Part shown: one piece after another, positions 32,438 through 41,030 of the stretch
Numbering within the stretch: the stretch's first letter is position 1
Layout: each line of letters opens with the position of its first letter
Origin: CAYFKJ01 sp964343605
Lineage (GTDB): Bacteria; Pseudomonadota; Alphaproteobacteria; UBA2966
Reading direction: 5' to 3'
Length of the DNA: 64,000 nucleotides
Assembly (NCBI GenBank): GCA_964343605.1
Contig: CAYFKJ010000001.1
Span: 744,001-808,000 of the forward strand
The notes under the pieces: model-generated
Seen by the model: only the letters and a program-made list of their open reading frames with translations
Databases searched by the model: none
What the model was told of the DNA's origin: nothing
Made by a program: the position numbers and the translations under genes

Positions 32438-34612
32438 CTAACCGATCTCATTCAACTCATTCGCTGCCACCGCACCCACCCGGCACAGCAGGCTCCTTAG
32501 TTGATAGGTCCCCATGGCGGGGTCGTAGGGCGGTTTGGTGCTGGTCAGCACGTTGGCGTTGGATTGCCAGACGCCGTAGTCGGGCGGGTCGGCTTCCGGG
32601 AACCACCAGCCGAATTCGGCATGAACCACCCGGGGATCGATGCCGGTAGTGACCTTGGCGGTCTGGCGGATGCGGCCGCGGCGCGTTTCGATCCACATCC
32701 AGTCGCCGTCGGCGATGCCGTGGGCGGCCGCCGTATCGGGATGGATTTCCGCCACCGGCTGCCTGGCGCCCTTGCGGCAGGACGGCAACTGGCGGTGCTC
32801 GGAATTGAAGAAGAATGGATTGCGGGCGCCGGTGGTGAGGATCAGGGGATACTCCGCCGCCGCGTCGGGCGCCGACACCGGACTTTCCGGTGGTTCTTGA
32901 TACGTGGGGAGCGGGTCGTAGCCCCAAGCCTCAAGGTTGGTCGAGTAGAGCTCGATCTTGCCGGTCGGCGTATTGAAGCCCGTTTTCTCGAACTTGCGAT
33001 ACTTCATTTCCGCCTGGTGGTAGCCAACCCGCTTGAGATCGTCGAACGAGAGCCCCGACCCGCCCGCCGCCAATTGCGCCTCATAGACCTCCTCGGGATC
33101 CTCGGTGCAGTGCTCCAGACCGAGCCGGCGTGCAAGCGCCACGAAAATCTCTTCATCAGACCTACACTCATGGGTCCGCACCGCCTGCTGGTTGGCCAGA
33201 GCCACGTTGCCGGCGATGGTCGGCAGGCCGGCGACCTCGTTGATCTCCGGCCAGGAGGCGGCCGGCAGCACGATGTCGGCAAGCTCCGCCGTCGGCGTCA
33301 TGAAGAGATCGGCATGAACGAGAAAGTCGAGCGCCATGAGGGATTCGTAGACCACATTGGTGTCGCCGTAAGTGGTGAGGGTATTGTTGCCGAACACCAT
33401 CATGGCCTTGACGGGATAAGGTTCACCGGTGCGCATGGCCTGCAAAACCGTCGGGATGTGGGCGGCGGGGAGTTGGGCACCGTCGCTGCACAGCATCTTG
33501 AAGGTGTCGTAGCCGAGGCGTTTCTGCTGCTGTTCGGGCGGCATGGTTTCCAGCAGGCTCGGCACGCCGCCCAGGCAGTGCATGCCGAACACCCAACCGC
33601 CCGGTACATCAATGTTGCCTGTCAGCACCGGGATCAGAGAGACCGCACGCACCGTCTGGATGCAGTTGGGCGTCTGTTCGATGGCGACGCCCCATTCCAT
33701 CAGGCCGGGCTTGGCGGCAGCGAACAGACGGGCGGCGGCGCGAATTTTCTCGGCAGACACCCAAGTGATTTCAGCGGCCCATTCCGGTGTCTTGTCGCGG
33801 ACCCGCTCCGTCAATTCGTCGAAGCCGTGGCAGTGGCGCACCACGAAGTCGGCATCGTACAAATTCTCGGAAATAATGACGTTGAGCATCGCCAGCGCCA
33901 GCGCGTCATCGGTGCCGGGGCGTAGTTGCAGCCAGAGGTCGGCCTTTTTGGCGATGTAGGTTTCGCGGGGATCGATGCAGATGATCTTGTTCGCGCCCCG
34001 GAGTGCATCGCGGGCATTGAACCGGGTCTCGCCGTCGGGTCCGGAATTCAGCGGCTGATGTCCCCAATACATGATGCATTCGGCCTGATGGCCGGCGGTG
34101 TAGTCGCTGACGGGGAAATCGCCCATCGTGGCGAAGCAGGTGTTGACCCGGGGGTGGAAGCACTGGGCGAAGCCCGGCTCGCTCCAGTTGGGACTGCCGA
34201 ACGCGAAGGCGAAACGCGAAACCCAGCGGATGTGGTGGCGCCCGGTGCCCGTGCCGAAGTGGACGGCCTCCGCGCCGAACTCCTGCTTGATCGCCGTCAG
34301 ACGCTCGGCGATTTCATCAAGCGCCTCGTCCCATGTGATGCGTTGCCACTCGCCGGAACCTCTCGGACCCTGTCGGCGCAACGGATGTTTCAGCCGGTCG
34401 GGATGGTAAACGAGTTCCAGCGTCGCGTTGCCGATGGGGCAGAGCCGACCCTTGTTGAAAGGGCTGTCGGGATCACCGGTCACCTTGACTAGCCGGTCAC
34501 CTTCGACGTGCAGCAGAGTGCCGCAACCGCCATGGCAGCTCCGGCAGACGCTTTTCAGTACTTTGACGGCTTCCGTTCGACCGTCTTGTTCTGGTGTGAC
34601 GATCCGGTCCAT
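32438..34612 (-). CDS. Molybdopterin-dependent oxidoreductase (bis-MGD, formate dehydrogenase/DMSO reductase family)
   Basis: 724 residues, a complete catalytic subunit. The N-terminal 4Fe-4S ligands are in VCRSCHGGC and KGRLCPIGN (C-x2-C-x3-C-x27-C). Then come RITWDEALDEIAERL, GTGTGRHHIRW, the QCFHPRVNTC region where a Mo-binding cysteine is expected, the IDPRETYIAKKAD cofactor motif, ADIVLPAASWPEINEV and the C-terminal MGD domain (TGARNPFFFNSEHRQLPS, EFGWWFPEAD). There is no Tat signal, so it is cytoplasmic. No electron-transfer or membrane partner gene adjoins it. Family members include formate dehydrogenases, thiosulfate reductases and hydroxytransferases; the substrate is open. I start at ATG 34612; TTG 34618 is an alternative. 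Confidence 0.87.
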   Translation of the reverse strand: MDRIVTPEQDGRTEAVKVLKSVCRSCHGGCGTLLHVEGDRLVKVTGDPDSPFNKGRLCPIGNATLELVYHPDRLKHPLRRQGPRGSGEWQRITWDEALDEIAERLTAIKQEFGAEAVHFGTGTGRHHIRWVSRFAFAFGSPNWSEPGFAQCFHPRVNTCFATMGDFPVSDYTAGHQAECIMYWGHQPLNSGPDGETRFNARDALRGANKIICIDPRETYIAKKADLWLQLRPGTDDALALAMLNVIISENLYDADFVVRHCHGFDELTERVRDKTPEWAAEITWVSAEKIRAAARLFAAAKPGLMEWGVAIEQTPNCIQTVRAVSLIPVLTGNIDVPGGWVFGMHCLGGVPSLLETMPPEQQQKRLGYDTFKMLCSDGAQLPAAHIPTVLQAMRTGEPYPVKAMMVFGNNTLTTYGDTNVVYESLMALDFLVHADLFMTPTAELADIVLPAASWPEINEVAGLPTIAGNVALANQQAVRTHECRSDEEIFVALARRLGLEHCTEDPEEVYEAQLAAGGSGLSFDDLKRVGYHQAEMKYRKFEKTGFNTPTGKIELYSTNLEAWGYDPLPTYQEPPESPVSAPDAAAEYPLILTTGARNPFFFNSEHRQLPSCRKGARQPVAEIHPDTAAAHGIADGDWMWIETRRGRIRQTAKVTTGIDPRVVHAEFGWWFPEADPPDYGVWQSNANVLTSTKPPYDPAMGTYQLRSLLCRVGAVAANELNEIG

Positions 34613-34667
34613 CCCCAAGATTTAACGGACAGATGGTTACATGTGAACCTATTTTTCGTGAGGGCCG

Positions 34668-35306
34668 TCAGGCGCCTGCAGGTAGAAATTCCCCGGTCTC
34701 CGCGTTCATCACCCAGAGATCGCCGTCCGAGATGTCGAACCACGCGGCGTGAAGTGAAAGACGGTTTTCCGCTTCCAGGCTTTCAACGAAAGGGAAGGTG
34801 CGCAGATTGGCGATCGATTGCCGGAGCGAGGCCCGCTCCATTTCGGTCTGCTTTTCCTCGGCACTCATCTCGCCCGATGAAACCGCTTCCGCCGTCGTGG
34901 ACATCAGATCGATCCATTTGCCGACGAAATCGCCTGGCGACAACGGTTGCTCCATGGGGTTCAGTGCCGCGTTGACGCCGCCGCACCGGGCGTGCCCCAG
35001 AACGAGGATATGCTGAACCTTGAGAGACTGCACGGCATACTCAAGGGCAGCCGAGGTCGCGGTAAATGCGCCGTCGGGTGCGTAAGGCGGCACCAGGTTG
35101 GCGACATTTCGCATAACGAAAATTTCCCCCGGCCCGGAATCGAATATGGTTTCGGGCGCGGCGCGGGAATCGCAACAGGCGATGACCATTGTCGTGGGCG
35201 ATTGGCCTTCAGCCGCCAAGCGGCGGTAGCGTTCCTGCACACTCTTATAGCGTCCACCCTTGAAAGCCCGGTAGCCCGAAAGCAGTTCGTCTGGAAAATC
35301 GGTCAT
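34668..35306 (-). CDS. Beta-class carbonic anhydrase
   Basis: 212 residues. The zinc site is complete: Cys45 and Asp46 with Arg48 in CCDSRAAPE, and His105 and Cys108 in LGHARCGGV. Also typical are FVMRNVANLVPPY and ALEYAVQSLKVQHILV. It interconverts CO2 and bicarbonate in the cytoplasm. It lies between the molybdopterin oxidoreductase (55-base gap) and the 3-hydroxyacyl-CoA dehydrogenase on the same strand; if the oxidoreductase handles formate/CO2, the two could be linked, but this is only suggestive. Confidence 0.95.
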   Translation of the reverse strand: MTDFPDELLSGYRAFKGGRYKSVQERYRRLAAEGQSPTTMVIACCDSRAAPETIFDSGPGEIFVMRNVANLVPPYAPDGAFTATSAALEYAVQSLKVQHILVLGHARCGGVNAALNPMEQPLSPGDFVGKWIDLMSTTAEAVSSGEMSAEEKQTEMERASLRQSIANLRTFPFVESLEAENRLSLHAAWFDISDGDLWVMNAETGEFLPAGA

Positions 35307-35350
35307 GTCTCAATCGTTCACGTTTGCATCGAAATCTCAGAGGGGTTCGC

Positions 35351-36343
35351 CTATTTATCGGCGGGCGGCGGCATCAGGTCGAGGAATTTCAACAGAGAGA
35401 CGAACGTGGCGAGCTTCTCGCGCCTGAATTCGTCAGGGTCGACCTCGCTGAAATCGTAGAAACCTTTACCGGCGCTGAGGCCGCGATCACCGCGGGCAAT
35501 CATGTCGTCCACCATCTTGGGCACATCGAAGCGCTCCGAACCCAACTCCTTCTTCAGATATCTCGATGCGTACTGCAGAATTTCCACGCCGCCCCAATCG
35601 ATGAACTCGATCAGACCCATCGTGGCATAGCGAATGCCGAAACCGGCGCGGACGGCCCGGTCGATGTCCTCGGCGGTGGCGACGCCCTCCTCGACCATCC
35701 GCGCCGCCTCGTTCATGGCGACCGACTGGATGCGCGGCACGATGTAGCCGGGCGAGGCCTTGCAGCGCACGGGCACCTTGCCGACGCTTTCGAGAAATTT
35801 CATGAGCTTCTGCACCACGGCCTCGTCGGTTCCGTCGCTGGGGCTGACTTCGACCAGCGGGATCAGGTAGGCCGGGTTGAGCCAATGCGCGTTTAGAAAG
35901 CGCTCGGGATGAACGATAAATTTCGAGAGTTCATCGACCAGCATGGTCGACGTGGTCGAGGCGACGATGGCCTCTTCGCCTGCCAATTCGCCGATGCGCT
36001 GCAAAGCATCCTGCTTGGCCACCAAAACTTCCGGCACGCCCTCGAAGATGAACTCGGCCGAAGCCAGTACGTTTTCGGCTTCCGACAAAGGCGCGCCGTT
36101 GATGCGGGACAAGGTCGTGTCGGCCGCCTCGGCGTCCATGACGTCCAGGGAGATCAGAAAATCAAGGTTCTCCCTGATCTCGGTCTTGGCCGCATCGATC
36201 AACGCGGCCGAGTCTTCGGCGCTGCGGTCCTTGAAATCGAGGATTGTGACGGGATGGCCGGCATAGGCGAAAACCTGCGCGATGCCCCGCCCCATGCGGC
36301 CGGCGCCGACGGCAACGATCGAGGGTGAGGGGGCGGCAGTCAT
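35351..36343 (-). CDS. 3-hydroxyacyl-CoA dehydrogenase family protein
   Basis: 330 residues. The N-terminal NAD-binding motif is IVAVGAGRMGRGIAQVFAYA (GxGxxG), the catalytic His region is HPERFLNAHWLNPAYLIPLV, and the C-terminal helical domain contains SPGYIVPRIQSVAMNEA and GLSAGKGFYDFS. It resembles 3-hydroxybutyryl-CoA and L-carnitine dehydrogenases and lacks an enoyl hydratase fusion. Start overlaps the octopine-dehydrogenase-family gene by 4 nt, so the two NAD(P)-dependent enzymes form an operon. Substrate not known. Confidence 0.9.
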   Translation of the reverse strand: MTAAPSPSIVAVGAGRMGRGIAQVFAYAGHPVTILDFKDRSAEDSAALIDAAKTEIRENLDFLISLDVMDAEAADTTLSRINGAPLSEAENVLASAEFIFEGVPEVLVAKQDALQRIGELAGEEAIVASTTSTMLVDELSKFIVHPERFLNAHWLNPAYLIPLVEVSPSDGTDEAVVQKLMKFLESVGKVPVRCKASPGYIVPRIQSVAMNEAARMVEEGVATAEDIDRAVRAGFGIRYATMGLIEFIDWGGVEILQYASRYLKKELGSERFDVPKMVDDMIARGDRGLSAGKGFYDFSEVDPDEFRREKLATFVSLLKFLDLMPPPADK

Positions 36344-37428
36344 GCCGGGATGCCTTCCCGCATCAACCTCTGCCAGGCCGCCCTATCGAGGCCCGCCAGG
36401 CCCAGGGATTCGAGCGTCCGGCCGGACGCGTAGAGATCCTCCCCAACGATCGCCGAGCCCATGGCCAGCATGCCGTTGGCGATGGGCGTCTCCACACCGG
36501 CGTAACGGCCCACAGACGTCAGGAACGACAAACCGATGGCCGTATCTTCCCGCATGTAGCGGTGAGACTGGAGGTCAATGTGTTCGCGCCAGTCACCGCT
36601 GTCGGTGAGCCGCTCGTGCGAGGAATTGCCGTACATCCATTCCTCCAGCTCGTCGTCGTAGTGATTGGCCAGGGGAAAGTGCGGCGCGCCGTAGCCCATG
36701 GCTTCGCGCACCGCCATGCGTTCGGCGTCCAGCGCGTCGGTGGTGCGCCGGATGGCGGGCTGGGTTCCCTCGTTGTGGATATCCCAGGCGTCGAAATGCT
36801 CCAGCGGACCAGCGTTCATCAGGATGAGCGGTGGGTGGATAATGGGTCCGGCGTTCATCAGCGCGCCGTCCATGAGATCGCTTAAACGTTCGACGGCCGG
36901 GTAGGCTTCCGCAATGACGGCTAGTGCGCGTTCGGTGTCGTTGGCCGGAAATACGCCGGTCGGCAGCCTGGTGGCATAGACGCTGACCCGTACCTCGGTG
37001 TCCGTCTGCTTACGTGCGAGATAAGGCAACGTGCCGGTTTCGGCGAAGGCGACGGCGGCGGCGTTGCCGGCATCGCGCATGGCCTTGGCGTAAATGTAGC
37101 CGCCGAACGTGCCGGGCGGTAGGTAGGCAACCTGGCCGTCCTCCCAGAGCGGGGCCAGTTGGGGAGCCAGGGAATTGTGCGTCGTACACGGCAGGGGAGC
37201 GACGATCAGTTGAGCACCCGACATGGCTTCCGCCAGATCAGACGTGAAAAGCGCTACCGGCACGTCGCGCGAGCCGTTCCAATCGGTCAACGTGATCGCA
37301 CCTGCATTCTTGACCGGTTGCAGCGCCGCATCGTCCCGCCGCCACAGCCTGACCTCGTGCCCCAGCTCTGAAAGATGCGCCGCTGCGGCGTAGCATCCGT
37401 GTCCGCCGCCGATAACCGCTATCTTCAT
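36340..37428 (-). CDS. NAD/NADP octopine/nopaline dehydrogenase family protein
   Basis: 362 residues with an N-terminal Rossmann fold (MKIAVIGGGHGCYAAAAHLS) and the opine dehydrogenase C-terminal domain, including NAGPIIHPPLILMNAG and FDAWDIHNEG, whose His is in the conserved catalytic area. Family members reductively join an amino acid to a keto acid or run the oxidative reverse. In soil and marine proteobacteria such genes often serve opine or metallophore metabolism, but no nicotianamine-type synthase is seen here. GGGGAG lies 7 bases before ATG 37428. First gene of a two-gene operon with the hydroxyacyl-CoA dehydrogenase. Confidence 0.88.
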   Translation of the reverse strand: MKIAVIGGGHGCYAAAAHLSELGHEVRLWRRDDAALQPVKNAGAITLTDWNGSRDVPVALFTSDLAEAMSGAQLIVAPLPCTTHNSLAPQLAPLWEDGQVAYLPPGTFGGYIYAKAMRDAGNAAAVAFAETGTLPYLARKQTDTEVRVSVYATRLPTGVFPANDTERALAVIAEAYPAVERLSDLMDGALMNAGPIIHPPLILMNAGPLEHFDAWDIHNEGTQPAIRRTTDALDAERMAVREAMGYGAPHFPLANHYDDELEEWMYGNSSHERLTDSGDWREHIDLQSHRYMREDTAIGLSFLTSVGRYAGVETPIANGMLAMGSAIVGEDLYASGRTLESLGLAGLDRAAWQRLMREGIPA

Positions 37429-37448
37429 GGATTCTCCCCACCAATTAG

Positions 37449-37460
37449 TTTAAGCTTAAA
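37449..37460. promoter_or_regulatory. 12-bp perfect palindrome in the divergent promoter
   Basis: TTTAAGCTTAAA lies between the opine-dehydrogenase-family operon (20 bases upstream of its ATG) and the RdhA-like gene (72 bases upstream). It is in an AT-rich pocket and may be an operator for either side. No regulator adjoins it. Confidence 0.35.
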
Positions 37461-37532
37461 ATAATATTCTTGACTCGGGGCGCGTCGTCAAGGAATTCTG
37501 AGCGGGGTGAGAGCAAAAAGGCAAGACCGCAC

Positions 37533-38537
37533 ATGACAGGCAAAACCGTCCAGGGCAAAACACTTGAGCCCGTAATCTCCGACGAACAGCGGGCATTGTT
37601 CCCCGACATCGCCGGCAACGAGATCAACGGACTGGGCGAACAGAAGGTCCGGCCGCCGACGGCGATATACTGGCACCCGCCGCGCAAGAAACGCCCCTTC
37701 GCCCCGGTGCAGAGCTGGATGCTCAAGAAATCCAGCGCCGAGGTTCCGGAAATCGCCGACATGAACAACCAGCTCGGCGGCCGCGGTTCGAAGGAGCGCG
37801 CACCCAAAGCCGCCAGCCCGACCCGGGAATCGATTGAAGAACTGACGGCGGCGATCAAGGAATTCGCCCTGGCCGGGGAAGCCGATCTCGTCGGCATCAC
37901 CAAGCTTCGACCGGAGTGGGTCTACGACGGCTACGATTTCAAGGACGACGAATTCGTCGTCATCGTCGGCATTGAAATGGACCACGCCGAACTTTCCACA
38001 GCACCCGAAAGCGGCAGCGTCATCGAAGTCATGCGGGCCTACAACCGCGGCACCCGCACGACGCGCGAACTGGCCGATTGGATCCTGGCAAAAGGATTTG
38101 ACGCCGAGCCGGAGGGCGGGCCAATCGCCGGAAAATTCACCTTGATCCCGGCGGCCCTTGCCGCGGGTTTCGGCGAGCTGGGCAAGCACGGTTCCATCAT
38201 CAACCGCACCTACGGATCGTCATTCCGGTTGGCAGGCGTGGTCACCAATATGCCGCTGCTGACGGACGAGGTGGACGACATCGGTGTCGACGATTTCTGC
38301 ATGAGCTGCAAGCTCTGTGAGGCCGCCTGTCCGCCCGACGCCATCTCCAGCGAGAAGCAGACCGTGCGCGGCGTCAAGAAATGGTACGTCGATTTCGACC
38401 AGTGCGTACCATATTTCAACGAGACCTACGGGTGCGGCATCTGCATCGCCATCTGTCCCTGGAGCCGGCCCAACGTCGCCTCAAGCCTGGCCGCCAAGAT
38501 GGCGCGCAAGCGGGCTCAACTAAGGGACCGGGACTAG
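37533..38537 (+). CDS. RdhA-like 4Fe-4S dicluster protein (reductive dehalogenase superfamily), short form
   Basis: 334 residues. The core matches the corrinoid-binding domain of reductive dehalogenases in style: ADLVGITKLRPEWVYDGY, VIVGIEMDHAELS, MRAYNRGTRTT, IPAALAAGFGELGKHGSII and LAGVVTNMPLL. Two 4Fe-4S clusters follow: Cys256, Cys259, Cys262, Cys266 (CMSCKLCEAACP) and QCVPYFNETYGCGICIAICP. There is no twin-arginine signal, so it is cytoplasmic, unlike respiratory enzymes, and it is shorter than NpRdhA-type catabolic enzymes. Epoxyqueuosine reductase is a distant relative but lacks this N-terminal region. Dehalogenase activity is not established. A paralogue lies at 62375-63619. Start ATG 37533 has AAGG about 12 bases upstream. 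Confidence 0.8.
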   Translation: MTGKTVQGKTLEPVISDEQRALFPDIAGNEINGLGEQKVRPPTAIYWHPPRKKRPFAPVQSWMLKKSSAEVPEIADMNNQLGGRGSKERAPKAASPTRESIEELTAAIKEFALAGEADLVGITKLRPEWVYDGYDFKDDEFVVIVGIEMDHAELSTAPESGSVIEVMRAYNRGTRTTRELADWILAKGFDAEPEGGPIAGKFTLIPAALAAGFGELGKHGSIINRTYGSSFRLAGVVTNMPLLTDEVDDIGVDDFCMSCKLCEAACPPDAISSEKQTVRGVKKWYVDFDQCVPYFNETYGCGICIAICPWSRPNVASSLAAKMARKRAQLRDRD

Positions 38538-38541
38538 GCTG

Positions 38542-39672
38542 CTAGCAGGAATCGCTGATGGTCCGGCTGGCCGGAAACCGCAGCGTCACGGCGGTACCGT
38601 TGCCGGGTTGGGTATCGATGCCGATCGTCCCGCCGTGCAGTTCGATCATCTGCTTTACAATCGTCAGGCCGAGCCCCGTACCTTCATGGGAACGCGTGCT
38701 GACCTGTTGAATTTGGCTGAACGGCTTGAGAACGAAGTCGACCTGATCGGGCCGCATGCCGATGCCGTGGTCGATGACCGTCACATCGACGGCGCCGTTG
38801 TTTTCCTGCAGGCGGACAATGATCTTGCCGCCGTTGGGTGAGAACTTCACCCCGTTGGACAGCAAATTGATGATCATTTGTTTTACCACCCGGCGATCCG
38901 CCATCAGGTGGCAAATATCGGTACGGTCCTCGATCTCGACATAGATACCGGCCGTCTCAAGTTGCGGCGCCAGGATCGGCAGGCAGTCGGAAACCGTTTC
39001 GCATATGTTGATCTCGGTCTCCTTCAACTCCATTTCCCCGGCTTCGATCTTGGCGATGTCGAGAATGTCGCCGACGAGTTCCAGCAGGTGCGTCCCGCTC
39101 TTTTGGATGAGCGCGCCGTATTCGACATACTGGGGCTTTTCGACGGAACCGAACATCTCAGTCGCGATCATTTCGGAAAATCCGATGATGGCGTTCAGCG
39201 GCGTTCGCAATTCATGGCTCATGGAGGCCAGGAATTCGGACTTGGCGTGGCTCGCCTCCTCGGCCTTGACAGCCAGCCTTTCCAATTCCTTGCTGAGTTC
39301 GATCAACTCCCGCTCGGTCTGCTCGCGGCGTTGGATTTCCCGATCCAGCCGTTGCACCGCGGGCAGCCACGATGCAAGGCCGATGGCCGCCATGATGGTA
39401 CCGGGGAAATAGAAGAATACGGCAAGGATGAAGCTCTGCTCCTGCCACAACCAGGTTGACATCAGCGCTTTGAGATCGAGGGAAATCACGACCTGAACCA
39501 GATAATCGATCAAAGTGGCAAGCGAAATGATGGAAACGCCGCCGACAATCAGGAAAAAACCGCGGTTCACCGCCGCCAGGGCGCCGCGCTTGCTCAGCAA
39601 TAGCGCCGGAATCGAAGCCACCCCCAGGAACGTGAGGATGCTAGGATGCAGGAAAACGGCGACGGAGCTCAT
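38542..39672 (-). CDS. Membrane sensor histidine kinase
   Basis: 376 residues. Three or so N-terminal membrane helices (about residues 8-26, 38-62 and 80-104) are followed by a short coiled coil, the HisKA H-box SEFLASMSHELRTPLNAIIG with phospho-His153, and an HATPase domain: N-box INLLSNGVKFSP, G1 VIDHGIGM, F-box VLKPFSQIQ and G2 EGTGLGLTIVKQM. The H-box resembles the DivJ/PleC/PdhS group of alphaproteobacteria. No partner response regulator is adjacent; the orphan receiver at 28812-29219 is possible but distant. It is convergent with the RdhA-like gene (4-base gap) and divergent from the DHH phosphoesterase gene. Confidence 0.92.
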   Translation of the reverse strand: MSSVAVFLHPSILTFLGVASIPALLLSKRGALAAVNRGFFLIVGGVSIISLATLIDYLVQVVISLDLKALMSTWLWQEQSFILAVFFYFPGTIMAAIGLASWLPAVQRLDREIQRREQTERELIELSKELERLAVKAEEASHAKSEFLASMSHELRTPLNAIIGFSEMIATEMFGSVEKPQYVEYGALIQKSGTHLLELVGDILDIAKIEAGEMELKETEINICETVSDCLPILAPQLETAGIYVEIEDRTDICHLMADRRVVKQMIINLLSNGVKFSPNGGKIIVRLQENNGAVDVTVIDHGIGMRPDQVDFVLKPFSQIQQVSTRSHEGTGLGLTIVKQMIELHGGTIGIDTQPGNGTAVTLRFPASRTISDSC

Positions 39673-39950
39673 TGAATTGCGCGATGCTTCTGATTGTCCG
39701 CTGGTTGATTGGAATGCCTGTCACTTACTCCGTAAGTTCCGGCGCCAGCATATTTCAGCAGCGCTCTGTTTCAGGTGAATGTCATTTCCCCATTGTTTTG
39801 TTTCTGAAATGTAAGTTTTTTGTCCTCTCCGCGGGGGCGTCGAGGCGAAAAGCAGATTCACCTGCCAGTTTCAATTTGATACAATTCCGGCGATTTTTCA
39901 TCTCCCCCCATCTCGGGGCGGCCGGCATCCAATATTCCCGGGAGGCATCC

Positions 39951-40886
39951 TTGTCAGACACGAAATACAGATTGGTGACACGCAGCGATTTCGACGGTCT
40001 TGCCTGCGCCGTTTTGCTCAAAGAACTGGACATGATCGACGACATCAAGTTCGTCCATCCCAAGGACATGCAGGACGGCAAGGTCGACATTACCGACAAC
40101 GATATCACCACCAACCTGCCCTACGTTCCCGGCTGCCACCTCGCCTTCGATCACCATTTGAGCGAAACCATCCGGGCCGGCGAAGCGAAACCCGACAATC
40201 ACATCATCGATGCCGCAGCGCCCTCGGCGGCCCGCGTCGTGTACGACCACTACGGCGGCAAAAGCGCCTTTCCCACGGTCGACGACGATCTCATGACGGC
40301 CGTCGACAAAAGCGATTCGGCGCAGTTCTCAAAAGCCGAAATCCTCGATCCGCAGGGCTGGGATCTGTTGAATTTCCTGATGGATTCGCGCACCGGCCTA
40401 GGCCGCTTCCGGGAGTTCCGGGTATCCAACTACGACCTGATGATGGAGCTCATCGATTATTGCCGCAACCATTCGATCGACGAAATCCTCAAATTACCGG
40501 ACGTCGAGGAACGCGTGACGCTCTACCTGGAGCATGACCGGCCGTTCCGCGACCAGCTTGAAGGCTGCTCGACGGTGCACGGCAATCTCGTCGTGCTGGA
40601 TTTACGCGACCAGGAGACGATTTACGCCGGCAACCGCTTCATGATTTACGCCATGTTCCCGGAGTGCAACATTTCGATTCACGAGATGTGGGGCCTGAAG
40701 AAGCAGAACACCGTCTTCGCCATCGGCAAATCGATTATCGATCGCAGCTCGAATACCAACGTCGGTGAACTGTGCCTCTCCTACGGCGGTGGCGGCCATA
40801 TCGCCGCCGGCACCTGCCAGGTCGAGAACGACCAGGCGGACAGGGTCTTGGGCGAACTGATCGAGAAAATTACCGCCGACGGCTGA
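39951..40886 (+). CDS. DHH-family phosphoesterase (exopolyphosphatase / nanoRNase-like)
   Basis: 311 residues. Catalytic motifs are the metal-binding RSDFDGLACAVLL (Asp13, Asp15), the name-giving AFDHHLSE (67-69) and the C-terminal DHHA1 loop GGGGHIAAGTCQV. Family members hydrolyse nanoRNA, pAp, cyclic dinucleotide products or short polyphosphate; this protein resembles those annotated as exopolyphosphatases in alphaproteobacteria. The start is TTG 39951 with GGAGG 5 bases upstream; no ATG fits better. The 278 bases before it hold ACTTAC-3-GTAAGT (39723-39737) but no other gene. Confidence 0.87.
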   Translation: MSDTKYRLVTRSDFDGLACAVLLKELDMIDDIKFVHPKDMQDGKVDITDNDITTNLPYVPGCHLAFDHHLSETIRAGEAKPDNHIIDAAAPSAARVVYDHYGGKSAFPTVDDDLMTAVDKSDSAQFSKAEILDPQGWDLLNFLMDSRTGLGRFREFRVSNYDLMMELIDYCRNHSIDEILKLPDVEERVTLYLEHDRPFRDQLEGCSTVHGNLVVLDLRDQETIYAGNRFMIYAMFPECNISIHEMWGLKKQNTVFAIGKSIIDRSSNTNVGELCLSYGGGGHIAAGTCQVENDQADRVLGELIEKITADG

Positions 40887-40898
40887 CGTCCCACAAAC

Positions 40899-41015
40899 GT
40901 CATCCCGGAATTTGTGCCAGCAAATATCCGGGATCCATGCCTGAGCGCTCAAATTACGCAAGGCCCCTCACACGGAGGTACCACGGAATGGATTCCCGCT
41001 TTCGCGGGAATGACG
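40899..41015. repeat. Two-hairpin intergenic repeat element (REP/MITE-like)
   Basis: Hairpin 1: ATCCCGGAATTTG (40902-40914) pairs with CAAAT-A-TCCGGGAT (40921-40934). Hairpin 2: ATTCCCGC (40992-40999) pairs with GCGGGAAT (41004-41011) around a TTTC loop. The ends are near-inverted copies, CGTCATCCC and GGGAATGACG. Sequences of the form GATTCCCGCTTTCGCGGGAA are, from memory, a widely dispersed proteobacterial repeat. It fills the gap between two convergent genes and could act as a two-way terminator. Only one copy is seen in this window. Confidence 0.75.
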
Positions 41016-41030
41016 GTAATTGCGGGGTCT

